A stretch of DNA of 64,000 bases from Vicinamibacteria bacterium (GCA_023701125.1 JAMPXO010000005.1:1-64000), one strand, 5' to 3'; shown: positions 8,010-17,976, numbered from the stretch's first letter. The notes: generated from the sequence alone by a model not told the origin. A program made the numbers and translations.

Positions 8010-9554
8010 CTAGAAGATCTCCCAGCGGGCGCGCAGCGTCAGCGTCCAGGTCGCCAGCAGGGCCGCCAGCAAGGTCGTGCGACCTGGGTTCCAGGCCTCC
8101 AGCCGCGCCGTGGCCGCCAGCAGCAGGGCCGGCATCAGCGGGATCAGGATCCGGCCCGCTTCGCCGCGCAGCGTGCCCGACAGCAGCAACAGGGCGAGGC
8201 CCGCCGCCGTGGCCTGCGTCCAGCGGCCGGCCGGCGAGGCCTCGCCCGCGCGGGCGTGCGCCGCGATCGCGACGGCGAACAGCACCACGATCGGCGGACC
8301 CAGGAACACGAACAGGTCGACCGGGTTGAACAGCAGCCACAGCGCATACGAGCGCGGCGCCGTGTAGGCCTCGCGATGGATCTCGAGTGCGGTCAACGCG
8401 GCCCGCAGCGGCGCGTGGCCGAGCAACGCGGTGGACGCGAACACCGCGACAGCCACCGACGCCGAGGTGGTGGCGACCAGCGCTGCGCGCCGCGGGTCGG
8501 GGCGTAGCGCCCACAGTGCGGCCGCGCACGAGATCGCCAGCGGCACCGCCATGCCGTAGGAGAAGAAGAGCGCGCCGCCGCCGCACACGCCGGCCAGCGC
8601 GGCGAAGGCCAGCGCGCGAGCGCCGCGCGTGCGTGCGGCGGCCGCCATCGCCAGTGCCGCCAGCGCAACCGGCAGCGCCAGCGCCTGGTCGAACTGCGGG
8701 GCCTGCAGCAGCGGCCCGGGCAGCAGCAACCAGAGCAGGCCCACGCGGGTGGCGGCGACTTCGTCGAGGCCGAGGGCGCGGGCCAGCGCCGCGACCGGCC
8801 ATGCCGTCAGCGCGGCGCACAACACGATCAGCAGCGGTCCCCACACGGCCGCGGCTCGCGCCGAGAGGCCGGACGCGACGGGGGTTTGGGGGCGGAGGAG
8901 CGCCGTTTGCGACGAAGCCCCCATGGCACCGGCGGAGGGCTCCGCCCGACGCCGGAACCCGATATCCGGCCTCGCGGGCTCCTCGCGCATCTGCGCTGCA
9001 CGCAGCGTCGCCCGGGCGACTCCGGGGCTGGCGTCGGCCACCGCGATCAGGCCACGGTAGGCCAGCACCGGCCCGGGCGGGTGGGTCGCCGCGTGTTTGG
9101 CCTCCTTGCGGTAGCGCGGCAGCGCGTCGGCGTGGAGGCGCAGGAAACCCGTCGGGTCGCGGGCGTCCTCGCCCGCGGCCACCGTCAGGTACGACGTGAT
9201 CGTGCGCGACAGCGCGCGCCGCGCGTACGTCTGCAGCGCGCCACCGGGCTCGACGGCGACGAGGGCGATGCCGAGGCCGAAGCCGGCCAGCGTGCCCACG
9301 GCCAGCACGCCGCGCGCCGCCGCCGCCGAGCGGGCGCGGCCGGCGCTGGCGACCAGTCCGACCAGCGCCGCCGCGCACGCCACGGCGGGCGTCCACGGCC
9401 CCGGCGCGGGCGCGGCCCGCAGCTCCCACTGCCACTCGGGCGGGTACGGTGCCGGTCCACGCAGCAGGGTGGGGAAGTCGAAGACCACCGCCGCCAGCGC
9501 CACCGCCGTGACGAGCGCGGCAGCGGCGAAAGCCCGTCGCGGGTCCGGGCTCAT
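8010..9554 (-). CDS. Polytopic membrane protein, GT-C glycosyltransferase-like, with repeat insertion
   Basis: 514 residues with about ten hydrophobic segments. The motif ATHPPGPVLAYRGL around residue 160 matches the HPPG-type loop of GT39-like mannosyltransferase relatives, and APQFDQALALPVAL fits a periplasmic-loop/helix pattern. The acidic pair expected in loop 1 is not obvious, so function is uncertain; a lipid-linked-sugar transferase is likeliest. Residues ~199-226 (GFRRRAEPSAG...) are encoded by a palindromic element read in the same frame as in the SGNH hydrolase at 136-1260. The stop lies 13 bp from the start of the GGDEF gene, so the two may be cotranscribed. Confidence 0.65.
   Translation of the reverse strand: MSPDPRRAFAAAALVTAVALAAVVFDFPTLLRGPAPYPPEWQWELRAAPAPGPWTPAVACAAALVGLVASAGRARSAAAARGVLAVGTLAGFGLGIALVAVEPGGALQTYARRALSRTITSYLTVAAGEDARDPTGFLRLHADALPRYRKEAKHAATHPPGPVLAYRGLIAVADASPGVARATLRAAQMREEPARPDIGFRRRAEPSAGAMGASSQTALLRPQTPVASGLSARAAAVWGPLLIVLCAALTAWPVAALARALGLDEVAATRVGLLWLLLPGPLLQAPQFDQALALPVALAALAMAAAARTRGARALAFAALAGVCGGGALFFSYGMAVPLAISCAAALWALRPDPRRAALVATTSASVAVAVFASTALLGHAPLRAALTALEIHREAYTAPRSYALWLLFNPVDLFVFLGPPIVVLFAVAIAAHARAGEASPAGRWTQATAAGLALLLLSGTLRGEAGRILIPLMPALLLAATARLEAWNPGRTTLLAALLATWTLTLRARWEIF
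8880..8960 (-). repeat. Palindromic element inside a membrane-protein gene (type A)
   Basis: 81-bp copy whose forward strand is the coding strand. Hairpin 1 has a GGA loop closed by GGGC/GCCC, with two mismatches. Hairpin 2 keeps a near-complete GGGGGC/GCCCCC clamp. The copy is more diverged than those at 1078-1245, suggesting an older insertion. It adds 27-28 residues and no stop. Confidence 0.88.
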
Positions 9555-9582
9555 CGCCGGCGACCGCGGGTCGGGCCTCGGC

Positions 9583-10464
9583 TCAGAAGCGGACTTCCTT
9601 GACCTTGCCGTTCTCGAAGATGACGACGATCTCGGGGTAGGTCCACTTCTGCTGGTTCTGGAACGTCAGCTCCTGCTTCGGCTTGCCCAGGATGTCGATC
9701 ACCTGCAGCGGCGTCATGCCGACGGCGATCTCGCGCTTGGCCGGTGCGCCCTGCTGGGGGCGGCTCTCCGGCTGCGGCGCCGCGCTGCGGCTGCTGCCGC
9801 GGCTCTCCTCGCTGCGAGGGGCGCTGCGGCTGTCCCCGCTGCGCGGTTCGTCCACGGGCGGGCGCTGGCGGGTCGACGGCGCACCGCCGTCGCCACCCGT
9901 GCGCCACCGCGCCGCGAAGTTGCGGGCGTCGTCCTCGGTGCGGAACGGGCGCACCCAGTTGCTGACGAAGGCGACCACGTCGGCGAGGTCGCGCGAGGCC
10001 AGCGTGTGGGTCTTGGGATAGGGCAGGAAGAACTTGAAGTTGGTGGCCACCGGCTCGCGCTTGGTGGTCTTGAACGGCCACTCGCCGCGGGTCACCTTCT
10101 TGGACTCGACCGAGACCCAGCGCAGGTCGATCCGGTTGTCCTTCCAGGCGATCGACTCCAGCTCCATCACCTCGCCCTGGTCGAGGAAGTCGACCGCGAC
10201 CTGGTCCACGTCGAGCAGCCCGCCCGAGTTCTTCCAGTCGCTCTCGCTCAGCACGTCGATCGAGTAGTGCTCGGCCGTCGCGTTGCCGTCGGTGCCGTAG
10301 ATCGAGGTGGTCGGCACCCCGCGCTGCATGACGACGCCCCACACCCGTCCGGGCGGGAACTTCGACTCGAACTGGGCGCGGAACTCCTTGGAGATCTTTT
10401 CGGCGGAGGCCGGCGCGGCCACGGCCAGCGCCACGGCCATCCCCAACGCGGACAGACGATTCAT
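9583..10464 (-). CDS. Secreted protein with C-terminal SmpA/BamE-like segment
   Basis: 293 residues. The signal peptide MNRLSALGMAVALAVAAPASA ends in ASA|E. The mature protein has a folded N-terminal part (to ~190) containing FFLPYPKTHTLASRDLADV. A long Ser/Arg/Pro-rich low-complexity linker (~200-245) follows. The last ~45 residues (GMTPLQVIDILGKP..., QQKWTYPEIVVIFENGKV) resemble SmpA/OmlA-like domains, where GMT...V...LGKP and W.Y are typical. The ATG at 10464 is preferred to one four codons upstream because GGAG lies 6 nt before it. It is divergent from the M16 peptidase gene. Function unknown; an envelope role is inferred. Confidence 0.72.
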   Translation of the reverse strand: MNRLSALGMAVALAVAAPASAEKISKEFRAQFESKFPPGRVWGVVMQRGVPTTSIYGTDGNATAEHYSIDVLSESDWKNSGGLLDVDQVAVDFLDQGEVMELESIAWKDNRIDLRWVSVESKKVTRGEWPFKTTKREPVATNFKFFLPYPKTHTLASRDLADVVAFVSNWVRPFRTEDDARNFAARWRTGGDGGAPSTRQRPPVDEPRSGDSRSAPRSEESRGSSRSAAPQPESRPQQGAPAKREIAVGMTPLQVIDILGKPKQELTFQNQQKWTYPEIVVIFENGKVKEVRF

Positions 10465-10582
10465 CGCTCGCTCCATTCCTTCGATCCCCGGAGTTTAGGC
10501 CCGCGCCGCGGGCGGGCGCCAACGACCGTCGTGCTAACGTGATCGAGGCCACACCACGACCCGGAAGGAGCCGACCCCGCGC

Positions 10583-11839
10583 TTGATCGTCAAGGAGAAG
10601 CTGAAGAACGGACTGACCCTGATCACCGAGCAGATGCCCCACGTGCGCAGCGTCGCCGTCGGCGTCTGGCTGCGCCGCGGCAGCCGCCACGAGACACCCG
10701 AGCAGGCCGGCCTCAGCCACTTCATCGAGCACATGGTCTTCAAGGGCACGAAGACCCGGAGCGCCGAGGACATCGCCTCCGAGGTCGACTCGATCGGCGG
10801 CCACATGGACGCCTTCACCGCCAAGGAGTACGCGGCGTTCCACCTGAAGGTGCTCGACCAGCACCTGCCGCTGGCGATCGACATCCTGGGCGACATCGTG
10901 CGCCACCCGCGCTTCGATCCGCTCGAGATGGCCAAGGAGAAGAAGGTCATCGCCGAAGAGATGGGCATGGTCGAGGACACGCCCGACGACATCGTGATGG
11001 AGCGCTTCACGGAGTCGTTCTGGCCCGACCACCCGCTGGGCCGGCCGATCCTCGGCACCCGCCGCTCGCTGCAGGCCTTCCGCCGCGAGCAGCTCGCCGG
11101 CTTCTTCAAGAAGGTCTACCGGCCGCGCAACCTGGTGGTGGCGGCCGCCGGCCAGCTCGACCACGGGCTGCTGGCGCGGATGGTGGGCAATGCGCTCGGC
11201 GACCTGCCCGCGGGCGGCGAGCGCAGCGCCGGGCCGCCGCCGGTGGCGAAGCAGGCCCTCGTCTGGCGCTCGAAGAAGGAGCTGGAGCAGGTCCACCTCT
11301 GCCTCGGCACGCCGGCCTACCGCCAGGGCCACCCGCGGCGCTTCGCCGCCCACATCCTGAACACCGTGCTCGGCGGCTCGATGTCGTCGCGGCTGTTCCA
11401 GAACGTGCGCGAGCGGCGCGGACTCGTCTACTCGATCTCGTCCGGCATCGCCTCCTACTCGGACGCCGGCAACCTGACGATCTACGCGGCCGCCAACCTC
11501 GGCGTGCTGGAGGCGGTGATCGGGCTGTCGCTCGACGAGATGCGGCGGATGCGCGAGGAGCCGGTGCCGGAGAACGAGCTGCGCCGCGCCAAGGACCACC
11601 TGAAGGGCAGCCTGATGCTGTCGCTCGAGGGCACGGGCAGCCGCATGAACCAGCTCGCTCGCCAGGAGATCTACTTCGGCCGCCACTTCGGCCTCGACGA
11701 GATCCTGGGCGGGATCGAGGCCGTCTCGGCCGATGACGTGCTGACGGTCGCGCAGGAGCTGTTCGCGGGACCGGTGGCGCTGTCGCTGATCGGCAACCTC
11801 AAGGGCTACCGCCCGCGGCGGGCGCTGCTGCGGTTGTGA
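10583..11839 (+). CDS. M16-family zinc peptidase
   Basis: 418 residues. The inverted zinc motif HFIEH (46-50) and the distal glutamate in KKVIAEEM (125/126) identify an active M16B (processing-peptidase-like) metalloprotease. The C-terminal half carries the inactive M16_C domain with LGGSMSSRLFQNVRERRGLVYSI, which is highly typical of this group. There is no signal peptide, so a cytoplasmic role is likely. The start is TTG with GGAAGGAG 12 nt upstream; no other start fits. The stop overlaps the GTG of the MBL gene (GTGA). Confidence 0.92.
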   Translation: MIVKEKLKNGLTLITEQMPHVRSVAVGVWLRRGSRHETPEQAGLSHFIEHMVFKGTKTRSAEDIASEVDSIGGHMDAFTAKEYAAFHLKVLDQHLPLAIDILGDIVRHPRFDPLEMAKEKKVIAEEMGMVEDTPDDIVMERFTESFWPDHPLGRPILGTRRSLQAFRREQLAGFFKKVYRPRNLVVAAAGQLDHGLLARMVGNALGDLPAGGERSAGPPPVAKQALVWRSKKELEQVHLCLGTPAYRQGHPRRFAAHILNTVLGGSMSSRLFQNVRERRGLVYSISSGIASYSDAGNLTIYAAANLGVLEAVIGLSLDEMRRMREEPVPENELRRAKDHLKGSLMLSLEGTGSRMNQLARQEIYFGRHFGLDEILGGIEAVSADDVLTVAQELFAGPVALSLIGNLKGYRPRRALLRL

Positions 11840-12672
11840 GCCGTCGCTTTCGCTTCCGCGTCCTCGGGTCGGGCAGCACGGGCAACGCCACCCTCGTCGA
11901 AGCCGGGCGCACGCGGGTGCTGATCGACGCCGGGCTGGGGCCGCGCATCCTCGCCGAGCGGCTGCAGGACGCGGGCGTCGACCCCGCCTCGGTCGACGTC
12001 GTGCTGCTCTCCCACGAGCACAACGATCACGCCAAGGGTGCCGTTGCCTTCACGAAGAAGTGGGGCCCGCGGATCGCGTGCAGTCTCGGCACCGGCCGCG
12101 TGCTCGGCCTCGCGGCCGAGAAGATCCCGGGCTGGGACGCGCTGGAGCCGGGCGCGGCACTCGCGGTCGGCGAGGTCGTGATCGAGGCGGTGCCGTTGCC
12201 GCACGACGCGGCCCAGCCGCTGGCGTTCGTCGTCCGCCACGCGGGCCGCGCGTTCGGCCACGCGACCGACTTCGGCAAGTGGACGAAGCCGCTGGTCGAC
12301 GCCTTCCGGCCCTGCGACGCGCTGCTGGTCGAGTCCAACTACGACCCAGGCATGCTGAAGGCGGGTCCCTACCCGTGGTCGCTGAAGGAGCGCATCCTCT
12401 CGCCCCACGGCCACATCTCGAACGCCGACGTGGGACGCTTCCTGGCCGACGGGCTGGGCGAAGCCTGCCGGCGGGTCGTGCTGGCCCACCTCTCGCAGCA
12501 GAACAACCACCCCGAGCTGGCGCAGCAGGTGGCGGAGCAGGCGCTCTCGCGCCGCGGCCGCACGGAGGTCGCGTTGCACGTGCTGGCCGCCAACGGTGGC
12601 GATGCCTGGCACGAGCTGGAGGCGCCGGCCCCCGAGCCCGCCCGCCCGCGGGAGCAGCTCCGCCTGTTTTGA
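11836..12672 (+). CDS. MBL-fold metallohydrolase, YycJ/WalJ-like
   Basis: 278 residues. The opening GSGSTGNATLVE and the metal motif SHEHNDH (59-65) place it in the metallo-beta-lactamase fold. Later ligand segments are HATDFGKW and the SPHGHISN/LAHLSQQNNHPE pair. These are characteristic of the YycJ (WalJ) group, reported as a nuclease-like MBL protein in Firmicutes. It is translationally coupled to the M16 peptidase by a GTGA overlap and ends 41 bp before purB. Confidence 0.85.
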   Translation: MSRRFRFRVLGSGSTGNATLVEAGRTRVLIDAGLGPRILAERLQDAGVDPASVDVVLLSHEHNDHAKGAVAFTKKWGPRIACSLGTGRVLGLAAEKIPGWDALEPGAALAVGEVVIEAVPLPHDAAQPLAFVVRHAGRAFGHATDFGKWTKPLVDAFRPCDALLVESNYDPGMLKAGPYPWSLKERILSPHGHISNADVGRFLADGLGEACRRVVLAHLSQQNNHPELAQQVAEQALSRRGRTEVALHVLAANGGDAWHELEAPAPEPARPREQLRLF

Positions 12673-12695
12673 GAAGTGTGTGTGAGTCGGTTTGC

Positions 12696-12701
12696 TAGAC
12701 T
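12696..12701 (+). promoter_or_regulatory. Candidate extended -10 (TGC-TAGACT) for purB
   Basis: TTTGCTAGACT carries a TGn extension before TAGACT and lies 12 nt upstream of the purB ATG, with no Shine-Dalgarno in between. The -35 region is weak, as expected for extended -10 promoters. The motif resembles TTTTGCTATTCT at 51000. Confidence 0.4.
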
Positions 12702-12713
12702 CGGCGCGCTGCC

Positions 12714-14009
12714 ATGATTCCGCGCTACACCCGGCCCGAGATGGGGCGCCTGTGGTCCGACGAGAGCCGCTTCCAGGCCTGGCTCGACGTGGAGATCGCC
12801 GCCACCGAGGCGCTGTGCGCCCGCGGCGTCGTGCCGCCGGAGGCGCTGCAGGCGATCCGCGACAAGGCCCGCTTCGACGTCGCCCGTATCGACGCGATCG
12901 AGGCCGAGGTCCAGCACGACGTGATCGCGTTCGTCTCCTGCGTGGCGGAGAACGTCGGCCCCGAGGGGCGCTGGCTGCACTACGGCCTGACCTCGTCCGA
13001 CGTGGTCGACACCGCGCTGGCGATGCGGATGCGCGATGCGCTCGACCTGATCGTCGGCGACGTCGACGCCCTGCGCGAGGCCGTGAAGACGCGCGCCTTC
13101 GAGCACCAGCACACGCCGATGATCGGCCGCACCCACGGCGTGCACGCCGAGCCGATGACGTTCGGCCTCAAGCTCGCCCTGTGGTACGCCGAGCTCGGCC
13201 GCGACCGCGAGCGCCTGCTGCGGGCGCGCGAGAACATCGCGGTCGGCAAGCTGTCGGGCGCCGTGGGCACCTTCTCCCACCTCGGCCCCGACGTCGAGGC
13301 GGAGGTGTGCGCCAGGCTCGGCCTGCAGCCGGCGCCGATCGCGTCGCAGGTGCTGCAGCGTGATCGCCACGCCGAGGTGATGACCACGCTGGCGATCCTG
13401 GCGGCCAGCCTGGAGAAGTTCGCGACCGAGATCCGCGCGCTGCAGAAGACCGAGGTGCGCGAGGTCGAGGAGCCGTTCCGCGCGAAGCAGAAGGGCTCGT
13501 CGGCGATGCCGCACAAGCGCAACCCGATCGGCTGCGAGCAGGTCACGGGCCTGGCCCGGCTGATCCGCGGCAACGCGCTGGCGGCGCTCGAGAACGTGGC
13601 GCTGTGGCACGAGCGCGACATCAGCCACTCGTCGGTCGAGCGGGTGATCGTGCCCGACAGCTTCATCGCCCTGGACCACGTGCTGCGCCGCTTCACGGGC
13701 ATCGTCTCCGGCCTGCGCGTCAACGTGGAGCGGATGCGCCGCAACCTCGACTCCGGCCGCGGCCTGGTGTTCTCGGGCCAGTTGCTGCTGGAGCTGACCG
13801 CGAAGGGAATGCGGCGCGAGGACGCGTACCGCATCGTGCAGGGCCATGCGATGGCAGCGTGGGAGCAGGAGGGCGACTTCCGCGCCCGCGTCGAGCAGGA
13901 CCCGGAGGTGAAGGCGGCGATCACGCCGGCTGCCCTCGACGAGGTGTTCCGGCTCGAGCGCTACCTCGTCCACGTCGACGCACTGTTCGCCCGCGTGTTC
14001 GCGACATGA
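12714..14009 (+). CDS. purB: Adenylosuccinate lyase
   Basis: 431 residues. It catalyses two eliminations of fumarate in purine synthesis (SAICAR to AICAR, and adenylosuccinate to AMP). The fumarase/aspartase superfamily signature SSAMPHKRNP (~262-271) is intact, as are the TSSDVVDTA and GRTHGVHAEP segments that carry the catalytic acid and substrate contacts. Length and N-terminus (MIPRYTRPEMGRLWSDE) match the short bacterial PurB type. The stop overlaps the start of the mscS-like gene (ATGA), followed by purS and purQ, so a mixed purine operon is likely. Confidence 0.97.
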   Translation: MIPRYTRPEMGRLWSDESRFQAWLDVEIAATEALCARGVVPPEALQAIRDKARFDVARIDAIEAEVQHDVIAFVSCVAENVGPEGRWLHYGLTSSDVVDTALAMRMRDALDLIVGDVDALREAVKTRAFEHQHTPMIGRTHGVHAEPMTFGLKLALWYAELGRDRERLLRARENIAVGKLSGAVGTFSHLGPDVEAEVCARLGLQPAPIASQVLQRDRHAEVMTTLAILAASLEKFATEIRALQKTEVREVEEPFRAKQKGSSAMPHKRNPIGCEQVTGLARLIRGNALAALENVALWHERDISHSSVERVIVPDSFIALDHVLRRFTGIVSGLRVNVERMRRNLDSGRGLVFSGQLLLELTAKGMRREDAYRIVQGHAMAAWEQEGDFRARVEQDPEVKAAITPAALDEVFRLERYLVHVDALFARVFAT

Positions 14010-15076
14010 CACCTGCCTGGTTGTGGCCCGCGGCGATCGAGACGTCCATCACCGTCTCGATCCTGGCCGGCTCCTACCTGGTCGCGCGGGTGATCTCGTG
14101 GAGCGTCGGCCGGCTGTTCGAGCGCACGGCGTCGCGCACGAGCTCGAACCTCGACGACCGGCTGCTCTCCGCCCTCAAGCGCCCGCTGACCTACGCCCTG
14201 TTCCTGCTCGGCGCCAACGCCGCGATCGAGCGGCTGCAGGTAGAGGGCCGCTGGATGCAGCGGCTCGACGCGTTGCTGTTCGTGTTCGGGGTCCTGATCC
14301 TGACCCTGGCGCTGATGCGCGCGTACGGCATCGTGATGGCGTGGTACGCGACCGAGTCGGTCGCGGCCCGCGACGGCGAACTGGCCGCCGAGTTCGGGCC
14401 ATTCCTCAACAAGCTCGGCAAGGTGTTCCTGGTGCTGATCGCCGTGATCACCGTGCTCGAGCGCTTCCAGGTCGACGTGCGCTCGCTGGTCGTCTCGCTC
14501 GGCGTCGGCTCGCTTGCGGTCGGTCTCGCGGCCCAGGACACGCTGGCCAACATGTTCGCCGGCTTCACGCTGATGCTCGACCGGCCGTTCAAGGTCGGCG
14601 AACGGATCTCGCTCAGCACCGGCGAGGTCGGCGACGTGGTGGCGATCGGCATGCGTGCCACCCGGATCCGGACCCTGGACGACACCATCCTGATCGTGCC
14701 CAACTCGATCCTGGTCAAGGACCGGGTCACCAACCTGACCCAGCCCAGCCGCAACCTGACCCTGCGCATCAACGTCGGCGTCGCCTACGCCACGGACCTC
14801 GAGCGCGCCAAGGGGCTGCTGGCGACGGCCGCCCGCGAGTGCCCGTTGGTCGAGCCCGCGCGCGAGCCGGTGGTGCTGGCGACCCAGTTTGCGGACTTCT
14901 CGATCAACCTGATGCTGATCTGCTGGGCGAAGGACTACGAGCAGGCCGGCCTCGCCGGCAGCGCGGTGCGCGAGGCGATCCACAAGAGCTTCGCCCGCGA
15001 GGGCGTCGAGATTCCGTTCCCGATCCGCAAGGTGCTGCACGACGGGCCCGCCGGCCCCGCGGCCGGCGCCGCCTGA
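14006..15076 (+). CDS. Small-conductance mechanosensitive channel (MscS family)
   Basis: 356 residues. Four hydrophobic helices precede the conserved pore-lining region and beta domain. The TM3 stretch (SLGVGSLAVGLAAQDTLANMFAG) and the following LDRPFKVGERI and VPNSILVKDRVTN segments are diagnostic of MscS-type channels that release solutes under hypo-osmotic shock. It sits in the inner membrane. It overlaps purB by 4 bp and is 25 bp upstream of purS. Its presence inside a purine unit is probably a matter of operon packing. Confidence 0.93.
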   Translation: MTPAWLWPAAIETSITVSILAGSYLVARVISWSVGRLFERTASRTSSNLDDRLLSALKRPLTYALFLLGANAAIERLQVEGRWMQRLDALLFVFGVLILTLALMRAYGIVMAWYATESVAARDGELAAEFGPFLNKLGKVFLVLIAVITVLERFQVDVRSLVVSLGVGSLAVGLAAQDTLANMFAGFTLMLDRPFKVGERISLSTGEVGDVVAIGMRATRIRTLDDTILIVPNSILVKDRVTNLTQPSRNLTLRINVGVAYATDLERAKGLLATAARECPLVEPAREPVVLATQFADFSINLMLICWAKDYEQAGLAGSAVREAIHKSFAREGVEIPFPIRKVLHDGPAGPAAGAA

Positions 15077-15101
15077 GCAAGCCGCCAGTGAGGAGCCCGC
15101 G

Positions 15102-15344
15102 ATGATCCGCGTCCGCGTCCACGTCAGCCTGAAGAAGTCGGTGTTCGACCCCCAGGGCCGCACCATCCACGAGGCACTCGGCGGCCTCGGCTACGCCGCC
15201 GTCTCCGACGTGCGGGCAGGCAAGTTCTTCGACCTGGCGATGGAAGGCGACGACGCGGCCGCGGCGAAGGCCCAGGCCGAGGAGATGGCGCGGCGCGTGC
15301 TGTCGAACCCCGTGATCGAGGGCTTCACGGTGGAGGTCCTCTAG
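15102..15344 (+). CDS. purS: Phosphoribosylformylglycinamidine synthase subunit PurS
   Basis: 80 residues. PurS is the small structural subunit of the three-part FGAM synthase (PurS-PurQ-PurL) that converts FGAR to FGAM with glutamine and ATP. The sequence shows the typical VRVHVSLKKSVFDPQG start, the GYAAVSDVRAGKFFDL core and the NPVIEGFTVEVL end. GAGGAG lies just upstream of the ATG. The stop codon is directly followed by the purQ ATG. Confidence 0.96.
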   Translation: MIRVRVHVSLKKSVFDPQGRTIHEALGGLGYAAVSDVRAGKFFDLAMEGDDAAAAKAQAEEMARRVLSNPVIEGFTVEVL

Positions 15345-16046
<702 letters not shown>

Positions 16047-16066
16047 CCCGCGTGGGGCGGGGTCGC

Positions 16067-16744
16067 CTACTCCAGGGCGGTGAAGAAGCGCTTCCAGCGC
16101 GGCACCCAGTAGTTGTGGATGTCCACCGAGAGCGCCACGGCGGTCGCCTCGCCCACGATCGACTCGCGGTCGGCGAACCCCCAGAACCGGGAGTCGAAGC
16201 TGTTGTCGCGGTTGTCGCCGACCAGGAAGTACTTGCCAGCCGGGATGTCGACCGCCTCGAACGACGAGAAGTTGGGTCGGCCCGGCGTCAGCATGATCAG
16301 GTGGGCGCGGCCGTTCACCGTCTCGCGCAGGAACTCGGCGCCTTCGATCGGCGTCGCGGCGCCGTCGGCGGGCTGGTACTCGGCCGGGTGGCCGTTGACG
16401 TAGAGGCGCCGGTCGTTCATCTCCAGCCGGTCGCCGGGGATGCCGATGATGCGCTTGACCAGCCGCTTGCCGTCGTGGGGCGAGAACAGCACCACGATGT
16501 CGCCGCGCTCGGGGTCGGCCCAGCGCGCCAGCCGCCACAGCGTGAACGGCACCTTGAGGTCGTAGGCGAGCTTGTTGACGAACACCCGGTCGCCCTCGAG
16601 GATGGTCGGCTTCATCGAGCCCGTCGGCACGTCGTTCCAGTCGGCGAAGGCCGAGCGGAACGAGCCCAGCACCAGCGCGACGATCAGCAGCGGGCGCACC
16701 CACTCGTCCCAGAACTTGCGGCCGCGGGCCTTGACCTTGTCCAT
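16067..16744 (-). CDS. lepB: Signal peptidase I
   Basis: 225 residues. One N-terminal membrane helix (~18-33) is followed by the catalytic domain: Ser43 in PTGSMKPT and the general-base Lys97 in RLVKRIIGIPGD form the Ser/Lys dyad. VGDNRDNSFDSR near the C-terminus is the family's box E. The enzyme removes signal peptides from exported proteins on the outer face of the inner membrane. The start is the ATG 11 bp after the desaturase stop, so the two are probably cotranscribed. A longer in-frame extension upstream only shadows the desaturase gene. Confidence 0.96.
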   Translation of the reverse strand: MDKVKARGRKFWDEWVRPLLIVALVLGSFRSAFADWNDVPTGSMKPTILEGDRVFVNKLAYDLKVPFTLWRLARWADPERGDIVVLFSPHDGKRLVKRIIGIPGDRLEMNDRRLYVNGHPAEYQPADGAATPIEGAEFLRETVNGRAHLIMLTPGRPNFSSFEAVDIPAGKYFLVGDNRDNSFDSRFWGFADRESIVGEATAVALSVDIHNYWVPRWKRFFTALE

Positions 16745-16755
16745 CACGATTCCGT

Positions 16756-17964
16756 TCACGCCTCCTGCGGGACCTGCGCCGACGCGCGCAGTGCCAGGCT
16801 GAGCCCGGCGATCGACAACACGGCGAAGGCGCCAGCCGCGGACGTCCACGCGGCGGCGCTCCAGGCCACGAACAGCGCCAGCGCGGCGAGCCGCGCGGCC
16901 TCCAGCCACGGCGCCCACGGCTGGCGCTCGAGCAACCCGGCCGCGGCCACGATCGCGGCCACGATCAGCGCGGCGCCGGCGGCCAGCGCCGGGAACGGCA
17001 GCGCCTGCTGGCGGTTGAAGTACACGCCGGCGGCGAGCAGCAGCAGCGTGAACTGGACGAAGACGTAGGTCGCCACCGGGCGCGCGACCTCGGGGTCGAA
17101 CTTGCGCTCGGAGGGGTCGATCTCCGGCGGCGGCTGGAAGCCGCCCAGCTCCGCGGGCTGCCAGCCGGGTCGGGCGACGAACAGCCGCAGTCGGTCGCTC
17201 CAGCGCGAGGCGCGCGACGCCTTGCCGAACAGGTCGACCCAGGTCGCGAGGTTGGCCGTGACCGGGTTCCAGCTCCGCAGCGGGGTCGTGATCCCGTACA
17301 CGGGTTCGTCCGCCTCGGCGACGAACGTGCCGAACAGCCGGTCCCAGACGATCAGCGTGCCGCCGTGGTTGCGGTCGATGTACTTCGGGTTGCGGGCGTG
17401 GTGCACGCGGTGGTGCGACGGGGTGTTGAACACCCACTCGAACGGCCCCATCCGCCCGATCAGCCGGGTGTGGATCCAGAACTGGTAGAGGGTGTTGAAC
17501 GACGACAGGGTCAGGAACATCGCGGGCGGGAAGCCGACGAGCGCCAGCGGCAGGTAGAAGATCCACGAGAACGAGCCCTGCAGCGCGCCCTGGCGCAGGG
17601 CGACGGTCAGGTTGTACTCCTCGCTCTGGTGGTGGACCACGTGGGCCGCCCAGAAGGCGTTGACCTCGTGGCTCATGCGGTGGAACCAGTAGTAGAGGAA
17701 GTCGATGCCGACGAAGCAGGTGAGCCACGCCCACGCCGCGTCGGCGGACACGTCGAACAGGCGGTAGTTCGCGTGAAGCCAGAGGTAGCCGGCGAACAGC
17801 ACGGTCTTCGTGAACACGTCGAGGACCTGGTCGAGCACGCCGCACGACAGGTCGGCCACCGAGTCGTTGAGGCGGTAGACCTCGCGCCGCTCCAGGCGCG
17901 CCGCGGTCCATTCGATCCCGATCAGCACGAAGAAGACCGGGATGGCGAGGGCGATGTAGTTCAC
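16756..17964 (-). CDS. Sterol desaturase / fatty acid hydroxylase family protein
   Basis: 402 residues, integral membrane. The di-iron histidine motifs are complete: HRMSH (95-99), HVVHH (108-112) and HHRVHH (184-189). The middle third (FNTLYQFWIHT, IWDRLFGTF-like WDRLFGTFVAE) is like alkylglycerol monooxygenase and related enzymes. A C-terminal region of four more hydrophobic helices (~290-395) is added. The substrate is a lipid, but which one cannot be told. It is transcribed with lepB and follows a LysR gene on the same strand, 12 bp downstream of that gene's stop. Confidence 0.88.
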   Translation of the reverse strand: MNYIALAIPVFFVLIGIEWTAARLERREVYRLNDSVADLSCGVLDQVLDVFTKTVLFAGYLWLHANYRLFDVSADAAWAWLTCFVGIDFLYYWFHRMSHEVNAFWAAHVVHHQSEEYNLTVALRQGALQGSFSWIFYLPLALVGFPPAMFLTLSSFNTLYQFWIHTRLIGRMGPFEWVFNTPSHHRVHHARNPKYIDRNHGGTLIVWDRLFGTFVAEADEPVYGITTPLRSWNPVTANLATWVDLFGKASRASRWSDRLRLFVARPGWQPAELGGFQPPPEIDPSERKFDPEVARPVATYVFVQFTLLLLAAGVYFNRQQALPFPALAAGAALIVAAIVAAAGLLERQPWAPWLEAARLAALALFVAWSAAAWTSAAGAFAVLSIAGLSLALRASAQVPQEA

Positions 17965-17976
17965 GGAACCGCCAGT

